DNA of 64,000 bases. It comes from Bacillota bacterium (lineage in GTDB: Bacteria > Bacillota > UBA4882 > UBA8346). The position numbers and the translations under genes were made by a program. Numbering within the stretch: the first letter of the stretch is position 1; each line of letters opens with the position of its first letter. Positions 32,234-41,173 of the stretch are shown here, piece after piece. The notes under the pieces are model-generated. The model was not told the DNA's origin. It was given only the letters and a program-made list of their open reading frames with translations, and ran no database searches. The DNA lies in the NCBI GenBank assembly GCA_023400055.1, contig JAEXFN010000005.1, positions 124,001 to 188,000 on the forward strand, given 5' to 3'.

Positions 32234-33229
32234 TTATTTGGCCGCTGGCGAAAGCGGATCGGACCGGGCCGCGCCCGGCTGTTGCACCAGGAAACGGTGG
32301 CTGACCGCGGCCAGCGGTTGCTGGAGCAGGATGGCGAAGACCACCGGGATGGCGGTGAGTTCCGGGAAATATTTGAGGGCCATCACCAAACCGGCGGTGA
32401 TATTGCGCATTCCGACGCTGAAGATGAAGGTATTGACCAGTTCCGGCGGTTGGCGGGTCAATCTGGCGCAAACATAGCCCAACAGATATCCGGAACAGCT
32501 CATGACCAAAACCACCAGCAAGATCGCCAATAAGGCCGAGCGCAACAGATGCAGCGCATCCCAGGCCACCGCCAGATTGATGCTGACCACGATCGCCAGC
32601 ATGATCTTGGTGGTCGGGCCGATGATAAATTTGTAACTGCGGTGGAACCGGCCGCCGCTGGCGTCGTGGAGCAGCATGCCGATGATGGTCGGCAGGACGA
32701 TCATCCAGGCCAGGCCGATCATCAGCTGCGGCACGTCGAATCGGACGCTCTGGCCGACGGCCAACAACATGATGGCCGGAACCACCAGCGGCGACAGGAT
32801 GGTATCGGCGACCACCGCCGTCAGACCGAGGGCGGTATTGCCGCCCGCGATGCTGATCCAGATCGAGGAAGCCACGCCGATCGGCACGGCGGTGCCCAGA
32901 ATCACCCCGGCCTGCAGCAAGGCTGCCCCGGGCAGGAAGGTCCGGGCCAGTACGGTGGCGAGCAAGGGCAACACGATATGCAGCAGCGCCAGGATAGCCA
33001 AGAGCGAGCCCGGCGTTCGTAAGGCTTTTTTAAAATCGTGGCTGCTGCAGTTGACCGCTACTGCAAAGGTCATATAAAAGAAGAGATACGGGACCAAAGG
33101 CTTGAGGATTACGAGCTGGCGATGGAAGAGCGCCCCGGCCAGCAATCCCGAACCCACCACCAGGATCATCCGCTTCTCCAGCAGCCGATTGAAACGAATC
33201 CCCTGCTTCATCATCATCCATGGTTTCAT
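32234..33229 (-). CDS. Bile acid:sodium symporter family (BASS/SBF) transporter
   Basis: About 331 residues and nine to ten membrane segments. The core sequences FAVAVNCSSHDFKKALRTPG, GTAVPIGVASSIWISIAGGN and FSVGMRNITAGLVMALKYF fit the BASS fold, in which two broken helices bind sodium. Members move organic acids (pantoate, pyruvate, bile acids); the substrate here is not known. The start ATG follows a GGAGGGG site. It is convergent with uvrA, with only nine bases between the stop codons. Confidence 0.88.
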   Translation of the reverse strand: MKPWMMMKQGIRFNRLLEKRMILVVGSGLLAGALFHRQLVILKPLVPYLFFYMTFAVAVNCSSHDFKKALRTPGSLLAILALLHIVLPLLATVLARTFLPGAALLQAGVILGTAVPIGVASSIWISIAGGNTALGLTAVVADTILSPLVVPAIMLLAVGQSVRFDVPQLMIGLAWMIVLPTIIGMLLHDASGGRFHRSYKFIIGPTTKIMLAIVVSINLAVAWDALHLLRSALLAILLVVLVMSCSGYLLGYVCARLTRQPPELVNTFIFSVGMRNITAGLVMALKYFPELTAIPVVFAILLQQPLAAVSHRFLVQQPGAARSDPLSPAAK

Positions 33230-33439
33230 TGTCGGTCCCCTCCTGTGATCCACTCTCGGAAATATTCGGGATTGCGCCGCCGATCCCTGTCCGACGGGCA
33301 AACATTTCGGGTCCGGCCGACCGGGGCGCAAGTTCGCTGCCCGGAAAGGCTGAGAATATTGTATAATACCAATAAGCCGGTCGCTATCCGGCATACCGTT
33401 TCTTAGACATTGACCGCCAACTTTAATACCGAGGAATGG

Positions 33440-35287
33440 GTGACGATGGTTACTGCGGAAGACTTGAAGATCCTCCCCGACAAGCCCGGGGTCTATATGA
33501 TGAAGGACAGCAATGGCAAGATCATCTACGTGGGCAAGGCGATCTCCCTAAAAAACCGGGTCCGTTCTTACTTTCAGGCTTCCCGCAATCTGAACCCGCG
33601 GATCCAATCCATGGTTAGCCTGGTGGACCGGGTGGAGTATATCATCACCAACTCCGAGGTGGAGGCCCTGGTTCTCGAATGCAACCTGATCAAACAAGAG
33701 CGGCCCAAGTACAATGTCCGGTTGCGTGATGATAAGCAGTACCCCTGGGTCAAGATTACCATGGCCGAGACTTATCCCCAGGTCTATATCACCCGTCAAG
33801 TCCGGCAAGACGGCAGCAAATATTACGGCCCGTATACCAACGTCAGTGCCTTGCGGGACACCTTCCGGCTGCTGCGCCAGCTCTTCCCGCTGCGGGGCTG
33901 CCGTTATAATCTGGATGAAGAGCGGGTCGAGCGACCCTGCCTCAATTATCACATTCGGCGCTGCTTGGCGCCCTGCACTGGCCTGGTTCCTAAGGAGACC
34001 TACCGCGAGTTGATCCAGCAAGTCTGTCTGTTCCTGGAAGGCCGCCAGGAAGAGCTGGTCGACAAGTTGCACCGCGAGATGAGCGAGGCCGCGTCCCGGC
34101 AGGAATATGAGCGGGCCGCGCAACTCCGGGACCGGCTGCGCGACGTTCAAAACGTGCTGGAACGGCAAAAGGTGGTTTCCGATGCCCGGGAAGACACCGA
34201 TATCTTCGGGGTCGCCCAGGATCAGAGCGGCAGCACGGTCCAGGTATTTCAGGTGCGGGGCGGCAAACTGGTCGGCAGGGAATACTTCCAACTGGCTCAG
34301 GGGGACGAGACGCCGCCGGCCGAGGTGCTGGAGGCGTTCATCACCCAGTATTACGACGGGTCGGGGTTCATTCCCAAAGAGATCTGGCTGCCCTGCCCGC
34401 TGGAAGGAATGGCGACGGTGGCCGAGTGGCTGGCCGGCCAGCGCGGCAACAAGGTGAATCTGCTGGTGCCGCAGAAAGGCGAAAAGGCCCAACTGGTCAA
34501 GATGGCCGTCGAGAATGCCCAGATCCTGCTGGAGCAGGAACGGAACCGCGAGAAACAGCGCGAGAATTTCATCCAGGACACGCTGGATGAACTCCAGCGC
34601 GAGCTGTTCCTGGAAAAACCGCCGCTCCGGATCGAGGGTTTCGATATCTCCAATACCCAGGGGCAGCAGGCAGTGGCTTCGATGGTGGTTTTCGAGAACG
34701 GGTTGGCCAAAGGCAGCGAATACCGGCGTTTCCGGATCCGGACCGTGGAAGGCCCCAACGATTTCGCCATGATGCAGGAGGCGTTGCGCCGCCGTTTCCG
34801 GCGCGGCCTGGAGGAACGGCAGAACCTCCAGACCGAGGGGAGCAAGTTCGCCAAATTTCCGGATCTGCTGCTGATCGACGGCGGCAAGGGACAGCTCTCC
34901 GCGGTGGGGGAAGTCCTCGCCGAACTGGGCCTCGACCATTTGCCCCGGATCGGCCTGGCCAAACAGGAAGAGGAGATCTATTTGCCCGGCCGCGAGGAGC
35001 CGGTGCGGTTGTCGCGCCGTTCGGAGGCGTTAAAGCTCTTGCAGCGGGTACGGGATGAGGCGCACCGTTTCGCGATCACCTACCACAAATCATTGCGCGA
35101 TCAACGAACCGTGGCCTCGAGCCTCGATCTGGTCACCGGAATCGGCCCCAAAAAGAAACAGGCGCTGTTAAAACATTTTGGTTCGGTGAAGCGGATCCGC
35201 GAGGCGTCGCTGGAGGAATTGATGAAGGTCGAGGGGATCAACGCCAAGTTGGCCGAGAGCATCAAAGAACAACTGGAGCTGGTATAG
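33440..35287 (+). CDS. uvrC: Excinuclease ABC subunit C
   Basis: About 615 residues. UvrC makes both incisions in nucleotide excision repair. The N-terminal GIY-YIG nuclease domain reads LPDKPGVYMMKDSNGKIIYV, the UVR motif is near EYERAAQLRDRLRDVQNVL, the RNase H-like C-terminal nuclease includes RIEGFDISNTQGQQAVASMV and LLIDGGKGQLSAV, and tandem HhH motifs end the protein (GIGPKKKQALLKHFGS, VEGINAKLAESI). GTG 33440 and ATG 33446 are both possible after GAGGAA. A run of four genes (uvrC-hisA-GNAT) with short gaps follows. Confidence 0.97.
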   Translation: MTMVTAEDLKILPDKPGVYMMKDSNGKIIYVGKAISLKNRVRSYFQASRNLNPRIQSMVSLVDRVEYIITNSEVEALVLECNLIKQERPKYNVRLRDDKQYPWVKITMAETYPQVYITRQVRQDGSKYYGPYTNVSALRDTFRLLRQLFPLRGCRYNLDEERVERPCLNYHIRRCLAPCTGLVPKETYRELIQQVCLFLEGRQEELVDKLHREMSEAASRQEYERAAQLRDRLRDVQNVLERQKVVSDAREDTDIFGVAQDQSGSTVQVFQVRGGKLVGREYFQLAQGDETPPAEVLEAFITQYYDGSGFIPKEIWLPCPLEGMATVAEWLAGQRGNKVNLLVPQKGEKAQLVKMAVENAQILLEQERNREKQRENFIQDTLDELQRELFLEKPPLRIEGFDISNTQGQQAVASMVVFENGLAKGSEYRRFRIRTVEGPNDFAMMQEALRRRFRRGLEERQNLQTEGSKFAKFPDLLLIDGGKGQLSAVGEVLAELGLDHLPRIGLAKQEEEIYLPGREEPVRLSRRSEALKLLQRVRDEAHRFAITYHKSLRDQRTVASSLDLVTGIGPKKKQALLKHFGSVKRIREASLEELMKVEGINAKLAESIKEQLELV

Positions 35288-35324
35288 TTAGTTATCACGT
35301 TGTGGAGCGGAGGTTCCCGGATAG

Positions 35325-36092
35325 ATGAAATTTCGACCCTGTATTGATTTACATCACGGTCAGGTCAAACAGATCGTCGGTGGCACGCTGGCCGATGACG
35401 GAGGTGGCCTGGTGGAGAACTTCGTTTCCGACCGGGGCGCTGCCTATTACGCGGCGCTCTTCAAAGCGGACGGGTTGACCGGCGGGCATGTCATCATGCT
35501 GGGACCGGGCAACGAGGCCGAGGCCCGGCAGGCGCTGAGTGCCTACCCCGGCGGATTGCAGATCGGCGGCGGCATCACCGCCGCCAATGCCGGCTCTTAT
35601 CTTGATCAAGGAGCCTCCCATGTGATTGTCACCTCCTATGTCTTCCAGGACGAGGTCATCCGCTTCGATAAGCTGCGGGAAATGGTGGCGGCGGTGGGCA
35701 GGGAGCGGCTGGTGCTGGACCTCAGCTGTCGGGCCAAGGACGGGATCTATTATGTGGTGACCAACCGTTGGCAGCAATTCACCAGTTATGAGGTGAATCA
35801 GACCAACTTGGCCGAGTTGGCCCGCTATTGTGCTGAATTTTTGGTCCACGGCGTCGACGTCGAGGGTCAGTGCCGCGGTGTGGCCGAGGATCTTGTGGTC
35901 AAGCTGGGTCAATGGGTTACCATTCCTACTACCTACGCCGGGGGAGCCCGTTCCCTGGCCGACTTGGTACTGGTGAACCGGCTAGGTGGCGGCCGGCTGG
36001 ATCTGACCATCGGCAGCAGTCTGGATATCTTCGGCGGTCAACTCCCCTACCGGCAAGTGGTGAACTGGCGGCCGCAGGCAATCGAAAAGTAA
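35325..36092 (+). CDS. hisA: Eukaryotic-type HisA isomerase (ProFAR isomerase)
   Basis: 255 residues, TIM barrel. HisA converts ProFAR to PRFAR in histidine synthesis. The start MKFRPCIDLHHGQVKQIVGG is the signature of the HIS6-like, eukaryotic-type branch rather than the common bacterial HisA, with LQIGGGITAANAGSYLDQGA forming a phosphate-binding loop, and VLDLSCRAKDG and VEGQCRG further on. Catalytic Asp candidates are D8 (in CIDLHHG) and one in the VDVEG segment. It stands 37 bases after uvrC, outside any his operon, so its history or role may differ from housekeeping HisA. Confidence 0.9.
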   Translation: MKFRPCIDLHHGQVKQIVGGTLADDGGGLVENFVSDRGAAYYAALFKADGLTGGHVIMLGPGNEAEARQALSAYPGGLQIGGGITAANAGSYLDQGASHVIVTSYVFQDEVIRFDKLREMVAAVGRERLVLDLSCRAKDGIYYVVTNRWQQFTSYEVNQTNLAELARYCAEFLVHGVDVEGQCRGVAEDLVVKLGQWVTIPTTYAGGARSLADLVLVNRLGGGRLDLTIGSSLDIFGGQLPYRQVVNWRPQAIEK

Positions 36093-36098
36093 TCGCCC

Positions 36099-36848
36099 AT
36101 GCAACTTAAAACGATTCAATTTTACGAGGAACTGTCCGGCAATGCCTGGCCCGGGCTGGAGAACATCATTGACGACGGTTGGTTGATTCGCTTCGCCGGC
36201 GGCTATACCCGGCGAGCCAACGCGGTGTTGCCGCTCTATCCGGGGACGGAGGAGTGTTCCGCCAAGATCGCCCGCTGCGAACGTTGGTTTGCCGACAAAG
36301 GTTTGTCAACTGTCTTTAAGATGACTTCCGCCGCTCAGCCGCAGGAGTTGGAGCGGCTGTTGACCGAGCGCGGTTATGGCAATTGCGCCCAGACGAGCCT
36401 GCAGACGTTGGAACTCGCCGCGGTTTGCGAAACGGCCCCGTCGGATTGGACGGTGGACCGAGACGTGACCGAGCGCTGGCTGGAGAATTATTGCCGCTTC
36501 AACGGGGTCGCCGATCAGGACCGGCCAACTTTGCGGAGGATCCTGGCGGCCATCGTCCCGGAGCATTTCCTAGTGACGCTGGCCGCGGACGGACAAACGG
36601 TCGCCTGTGGAATGGCCGTCCTCGAACGGGGTTGTTGTGGGTTGTTCGATATCGTGGTGGACCCGGAGCGCCGGGGCAGGGGCCACGGTGAACAATTGAT
36701 CCGGGCGTTGTTGACGCTCGGGAAACGGCGGGGAGCGGAGCGGGCCTATCTCCAGGTGACGCTGAGCAATGCTCCGGCGTTGCGACTCTATGCGAAACTT
36801 GGTTTCCGGGAACAGTATCAGTATTGGTACAGGATCAAAAACAGCTGA
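36099..36848 (+). CDS. GNAT family N-acetyltransferase
   Basis: 249 residues. The C-terminal GNAT core has LFDIVVDPERRGRGHGEQLI, the acetyl-CoA loop (R/Q-x-x-G-x-G/A), and ends with NAPALRLYAKLGFREQYQYW. The N-terminal half (WLIRFAGGYTRRANAVLPLY) matches the two-domain class in which the first GNAT-like lobe is degenerate. Substrate unknown. It starts six bases after hisA and is probably co-transcribed with uvrC and hisA. Confidence 0.9.
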   Translation: MQLKTIQFYEELSGNAWPGLENIIDDGWLIRFAGGYTRRANAVLPLYPGTEECSAKIARCERWFADKGLSTVFKMTSAAQPQELERLLTERGYGNCAQTSLQTLELAAVCETAPSDWTVDRDVTERWLENYCRFNGVADQDRPTLRRILAAIVPEHFLVTLAADGQTVACGMAVLERGCCGLFDIVVDPERRGRGHGEQLIRALLTLGKRRGAERAYLQVTLSNAPALRLYAKLGFREQYQYWYRIKNS

Positions 36849-37033
36849 TAAGCCCGTTATAACAAGGGGAGAACGGTTCCGGGGCCATTTCCCTGCCTTA
36901 CGGATCGAATTTAAAAGAGGATTTTTATAAAACATAACTAAATATATGATCATAATCGAATGAAACAGATTTGTTTTATTTTTCGGTAAGAATGCGCAGT
37001 GAATGGATTGATATTGCTTGCAGGAGGAAAACT

Positions 37034-37555
37034 ATGGTTAAAAAAGTACTTCCAATATTCCTGACCTTCATGATCCTGATCGGTATCCAAGGAATGACGT
37101 TGGGCGCCGCCACTCAGCCGGCCAATGCCGCTGACTTACCGGACCGGGACACCGTTTTGCAGAGCATCGGGCAGCTTGAGAAGAATCCGTTCGGGCCGGC
37201 GGCCGATGCGGCCAGGGATATCGTGGTGCGATATACTTATGAGAGTTCAGATGTGAATGTCCTGCTCGCGCCGGAGCTTTTCCCGTGGTATGATCAATCC
37301 GTATGGTCCAAGATTCTGATCGTATCGTATATGGCCGGAAACGTCCGTTCGCAATTGGAACGGCATAAGAACGAGAATGATTCCTACGCGGGACTGCTGA
37401 CGATGATCGGTACCTATCAGGCGATTCAGCGCAATGATCCCAGCTTTAAGATCGCTGATATCGACAAGCTGGTGGGGCTGTCCAACCAGAAAAAATTACA
37501 GCAGTATGTAACGGATTTGCTCAAGACAATCAAAATCGACTCCAAAGCGAAATAG
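37034..37555 (+). CDS. Exported protein of unknown function
   Basis: 173 residues from ATG 37034, which has CAGGAGG at proper distance; an upstream in-frame ATG has none. The N-terminus VKKVLPIFLTFMILIGIQGM is a clear signal peptide with cleavage near NAADLPD. The mature part is mostly helical (DTVLQSIGQLEKNPFGPAAD, DIDKLVGLSNQKKLQQYV) and Lys-rich at the end. No family is recognised. It is followed by a hairpin and precedes a cluster of other exported proteins. Confidence 0.7.
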   Translation: MVKKVLPIFLTFMILIGIQGMTLGAATQPANAADLPDRDTVLQSIGQLEKNPFGPAADAARDIVVRYTYESSDVNVLLAPELFPWYDQSVWSKILIVSYMAGNVRSQLERHKNENDSYAGLLTMIGTYQAIQRNDPSFKIADIDKLVGLSNQKKLQQYVTDLLKTIKIDSKAK

Positions 37556-37581
37556 TTATCTCATTGATTCAAAATGAGCGG

Positions 37582-37611
37582 CCGGTCCCGGCGAGGGACC
37601 GGTATTGTTTT
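37582..37611 (+). terminator. Terminator-like hairpin
   Basis: CCGGTCCC-GGCGA-GGGACCGG, then TATTGTTTTG. The stem is strong but the T-run is interrupted. Confidence 0.65.
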
Positions 37612-37898
37612 GTCTTGTCGCTTGAAACGTGCTGCTATAAATAGCTGAAATAAACTTCTCAACGAATAAGATCAGCCGCCATTATCCTGACAGCGGACGG
37701 GCGCCACGATAATTCCGCTAATTTATCATTTCATTTCTTAAATAATAATATTTTATAGCGATCCAGTAAGAAAGATTTATCATACCGTTTTTGGAAAATA
37801 CGAATCAGCCTTTCAGTGCAGTACAACGTTTAAAGCAGATCACGCGAATGGCTGGTCCAAATTGAATGCCGTCCTATGGAAAACCGGAGGCGCTCGGG
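37612..37898. other. AT-rich intergenic region
   Basis: No gene seen. It is probably the promoter region of the exported-protein block that follows. Confidence 0.3.
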
Positions 37899-38888
37899 AT
37901 GAGAAACAGACTGCGGAATACTTGTTACATATGCTTGTTGAGCTTGGTTTGCGGCGGGGTCATGGCCATGCTCCCGTTGACTCCGGTGTCGGCTGAGGCT
38001 CCCGGGACCAAGCTGAAATTGGAAAGCCATCTGAAGTCCGGCGACCGGTTTGCAGTGGATCTCCATCTGGAGACGCGGGTCGCCAAGACCGAGCCGGATT
38101 GGGTCGCTGTCCGGAAGCTTGCCGCGGATTTGCGGCTGGATTGCCGAGTTTTGAAAGTCGACCCGGCGACCGGAGCGCTCTGCCGGATTACTGTTGCCAA
38201 AGTGGCCGCACGGGAGCAGACGCCGTTTGAGACCAGCGAGTTTCCGGCGCCGCCGGCGTCCGGTAGCCTTTCGCCGGAGGTTCAGAGTCTGGCGCAACTG
38301 TCCGGCCTCGCCTTGACGATTCAGGTGCCGCCCGCTGGAAAAGCGTATGCGGTGGAAAGCGCGAAGCAAGCCGCCGACGCAAAGCTCGACTCGGAAAAGC
38401 TAACCTCCATGAGCAGCATGGAACTTTTGGCATTGCTGTTGGGCGGAGCCAATAACCCCTGGGAAGCAACCTTGCAGGAAGTGCTGCTCGATTTGTTCAG
38501 CTTTTTGCCGGAGCGGGAGGCGATCGGGATAGGCGACGCCTGGCAGGCCGGATGGACCTTGCCCTTCGCGCGGCTGCCTTTGAAAAGCGTGCTGCAATTG
38601 CAAACCATCGCCGCCGGACCCGAGGTCGTGGATCTTAAGGCGACCGCCCAATGGGTGCAACATATCGAAAAGAACGATACCGTTCCGGGAACGGGCGGTC
38701 AGAGTTACCAAGGCAAGGTAATCTATCAGCTCAATGGCGATTTGGACGGCCGATTGCAGATCGATGCCAGGAACGGCTGGCTAAAACAGGCCGGGTTCAA
38801 GGCCAGTTTGGTCGGAAATGCGGAACGGGGCGACCGTTCGGTCCCGTTAACGCTGGAGCTGCGCTTCGATTGGCAAACCGTCCGGTGA
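37899..38888 (+). CDS. Exported protein, type A of a duplicated pair
   Basis: 329 residues, ATG eight bases after GGAGG. The signal peptide (YICLLSLVCGGVMAML) ends near SAEAPG. The mature part is beta-rich with alternating polar and hydrophobic residues; AREQTPFETSEFP, LSPEVQSLAQLSGLALTIQV and an IGDAWQAGWTLPF segment recur in the protein encoded at 40134-41060 (TQTPFETVTFD, DPELKSLAGLTGRTFRILVT). I recognise no named family with confidence; the plan recalls DUF6263-like secreted proteins. It lies 22 bases upstream of a type B gene, so the pair is likely co-expressed in the periplasm. Confidence 0.75.
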   Translation: MRNRLRNTCYICLLSLVCGGVMAMLPLTPVSAEAPGTKLKLESHLKSGDRFAVDLHLETRVAKTEPDWVAVRKLAADLRLDCRVLKVDPATGALCRITVAKVAAREQTPFETSEFPAPPASGSLSPEVQSLAQLSGLALTIQVPPAGKAYAVESAKQAADAKLDSEKLTSMSSMELLALLLGGANNPWEATLQEVLLDLFSFLPEREAIGIGDAWQAGWTLPFARLPLKSVLQLQTIAAGPEVVDLKATAQWVQHIEKNDTVPGTGGQSYQGKVIYQLNGDLDGRLQIDARNGWLKQAGFKASLVGNAERGDRSVPLTLELRFDWQTVR

Positions 38889-38910
38889 GCGGAATGAAAG
38901 AAGGATGCCT

Positions 38911-39831
38911 ATGAAAAAATGGCGGATGATATTCGCGATCCTCTCCGGACTGTTGTGGTTGGCTTTGACCGTCCCGGAACCCGGCCATTGCGCCGAACAG
39001 TTTCGGTTGATCCGGCAGTTCCACCCCGGCGATCATTATAATGTCAAGGTTTATGCTAACTATAAGATCGCCCAGCAAAGCCCCGACGGAAAAATTGAGA
39101 TGGCTGTGGTATACGGCTACGGTTTTAACTATGAGACCGTCGCGGTTGATTCCCGACATAATTCGCTCAACCGGATCCAGCTCCATTCCATGCTGATGCG
39201 GCTGACCAGTCCGCTGGGGACGCTGCTCGACTTCGATTCCAGCGATCCTTTCCGGCCGGAGACGGAAGAGAACGCGATCTTCGACGCGTTGCTCGGTTTT
39301 ACCTATGAGGTGAAGATCAATCCGGCGGGCAAGGTGACTTCGGTCCAGGGGATCGACGCCATGATTAAACGACTCAAAAGGACCTTGCCGAACACGCCCA
39401 AGAAGCAAGAAACGCTCCAAAACCTTAAATCGCAGTTCAACTACCAATCCATGGTGGGGCTGGCCGACAATTTGAACCTTTATCCGCCGCATCCGGTGGC
39501 GGTCGGTGATTCCTGGCAGGGAATCCACCAATTCAGCACCGGCGGCATGTTGATGATGACCGAGGACCGTTATGAGATTTTGGAGCGGCGGGACGGCCGG
39601 GTCCGGATCAAGGTGTCCTCAACGATGAAACCGAGCCTCACCAACGGACCCAAAGCCATGGAGATGGGCGGGCGGCAGTGGGGTGAACTCGAAATCCTGG
39701 AGGAAAACGGCTGGGTCAACCGGTTATTGTTACACCAGGAGATATTGGGGAATCCGCCGGACTCCGCTCCCACGGCGCCGGATCAGTTTCTGATGGAGGG
39801 CACGGTGATGCTCGAACCGTTTCCGATATAA
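38911..39831 (+). CDS. Exported protein, type B of a duplicated pair
   Basis: 306 residues from ATG 38911 (AAGAAGG six bases upstream). The signal peptide ends near GHCAEQF. The segments IQLHSMLMRLTSPLGTLLDF, the downstream YEVKINPAGKVTSVQGIDAM and VAVGDSWQG match those of the protein at 41174-42046 (LTLHSLLMRVSAPGGQILDF, YTVRCSPNGQVLETKGLDEY, VAAGDSWHG). It ends MEGTVMLEPFPI, against MQGQLMLEPLN in the paralogue. The family resembles DUF6263 proteins; the function is unknown. Not strongly hydrophobic beyond the signal, so periplasmic. Confidence 0.75.
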   Translation: MKKWRMIFAILSGLLWLALTVPEPGHCAEQFRLIRQFHPGDHYNVKVYANYKIAQQSPDGKIEMAVVYGYGFNYETVAVDSRHNSLNRIQLHSMLMRLTSPLGTLLDFDSSDPFRPETEENAIFDALLGFTYEVKINPAGKVTSVQGIDAMIKRLKRTLPNTPKKQETLQNLKSQFNYQSMVGLADNLNLYPPHPVAVGDSWQGIHQFSTGGMLMMTEDRYEILERRDGRVRIKVSSTMKPSLTNGPKAMEMGGRQWGELEILEENGWVNRLLLHQEILGNPPDSAPTAPDQFLMEGTVMLEPFPI

Positions 39832-40133
39832 ATCACCAGCGATTCGTCGCACCGGTTCGCCAATGATAATGTAATGATAATATTTGGAGACCGGCAGGAG
39901 ATTAGCGCCCGGAGGCGAAATCTTTGCACGGTTATTTTTTTGAGCTGCCCGCTTTCTCCTTTTGCTGGAAGCGAAGCTGACTGCGGCAGCTAAAATTGTC
40001 ATTGATCAAATCCGGCTTCAGGAGCCGGTGGATTATAAAAATGTTTAAAAGCAAGCGATAAAGCCACCGGCTCGGACGGGACGGTTTGCGGACTGAAAAG
40101 ACTTTATCCGATAGCTTTGATAAGGGGGATATG
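39832..40133. other. Intergenic region between the two A-B pairs
   Basis: No gene seen. It contains the CCGGCT/AGCCGG hairpin (about 40012-40028) and the long inverted repeat at 40022-40073. Confidence 0.4.
40022..40073. repeat. 10-bp perfect inverted repeat upstream of the second A gene
   Basis: GAGCCGGTGG (40022-40031) and CCACCGGCTC (40064-40073) are separated by 32 AT-rich bases. It may be a transcript hairpin or an operator pair. Confidence 0.6.
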
Positions 40134-41060
40134 ATGTTGCGCAGGGACGGTTTGATCGGTCTGATGATTTTGGCCCTGTTGTTCAGTCCTTTGGCTTTGG
40201 CCGATACGCTCCCCGGCGGGAAAGTAACCTTTCCGTACCGGCCGGTGCTTGGTGTGGAACATGTGCTCGACCTGAACCTGGAAACGGCCGTGGCCCAAAC
40301 CGTGGCCGGCCACCCGGTGGTGCGCCGCCAGACAGCCGAGTTCCGTTTGCATCTCAAAGTGAGCAGTATCGATAAGAACGGTGCCGCGTTGACGGCCAAT
40401 ATCGTAACGGTCAAGATCACCACTCAGACGCCTTTCGAAACGGTTACGTTTGATTCCGCGACTCCGCCCGCCCAGCTCGATCCGGAGCTCAAAAGCCTGG
40501 CCGGGTTGACCGGCCGGACCTTCCGGATCCTGGTGACTCCCAAGGGGATGGCGACCGATATCAAGCCGCTTCCCGCGGATAAGGCCGCCGATCCGTTCGG
40601 CATTCGCCGCGCCATGCGCTGGGATGATTCGCTCGCCGCTTGCCTGACCGATCTGCTGGCCATTGCCCCGCCGGGAGCGGTGGGCCTCCAGGACGGCTGG
40701 AAACGGAATATTACCCTGCCGTCGGAGGACTGTCCGCTCAATACGCCGGTCGATCTGCACTGGGTGGGCGCCAAGGATGGCGCGATCTTCCTCAATTTGG
40801 CCGCCCCGGTCAGCCTGGCCGTTAAAAATACGCTGAGCCTCCAAACGACCGGCAAAATTCCGGTCAAAGCCGATTTGACGACCAATTTAAGCGGAACGGT
40901 CCGGGGGGAGGCCATCTATGGCGCGCGGGACGGCTTCATCCAGAGCGCCGGCCTTTACTGGTCATTGAACGGCACGGCGCAGCGGCCCGACGGTTCGGTC
41001 CCGGTTGCCGTGGAGGCTCGGTTGACGGTTACCAGCGATGCCAGTTTGCAACAGCACTAA
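40134..41060 (+). CDS. Exported protein, type A paralogue (A')
   Basis: 308 residues. Two ATGs (40131 and 40134) follow AAGGGGG; 40134 has the better spacing. A signal peptide (LIGLMILALLFSPLALADT) is clear. Shared features with 37899-38888 are the VEHVLDLNLETAVAQT-like opening strand, TQTPFETVTFD, LDPELKSLAGLTGRTFRILV and the closing RPDGSVPVAVEARLTV (compare RGDRSVPLTLELRFDW). Sequence divergence is considerable, so the duplication is old. Followed by a type B gene as in the first pair. Confidence 0.75.
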   Translation: MLRRDGLIGLMILALLFSPLALADTLPGGKVTFPYRPVLGVEHVLDLNLETAVAQTVAGHPVVRRQTAEFRLHLKVSSIDKNGAALTANIVTVKITTQTPFETVTFDSATPPAQLDPELKSLAGLTGRTFRILVTPKGMATDIKPLPADKAADPFGIRRAMRWDDSLAACLTDLLAIAPPGAVGLQDGWKRNITLPSEDCPLNTPVDLHWVGAKDGAIFLNLAAPVSLAVKNTLSLQTTGKIPVKADLTTNLSGTVRGEAIYGARDGFIQSAGLYWSLNGTAQRPDGSVPVAVEARLTVTSDASLQQH

Positions 41061-41173
41061 ACGGCCCAATGCTTGCCGTTGATTGGAGAGCCCGATGCCG
41101 GGCGGATTCGCGCGGGCCGGAAGGGAAACCGGCCTCGCGTTTAATACATGGATTATACGCGGGGGGCGTAGCC

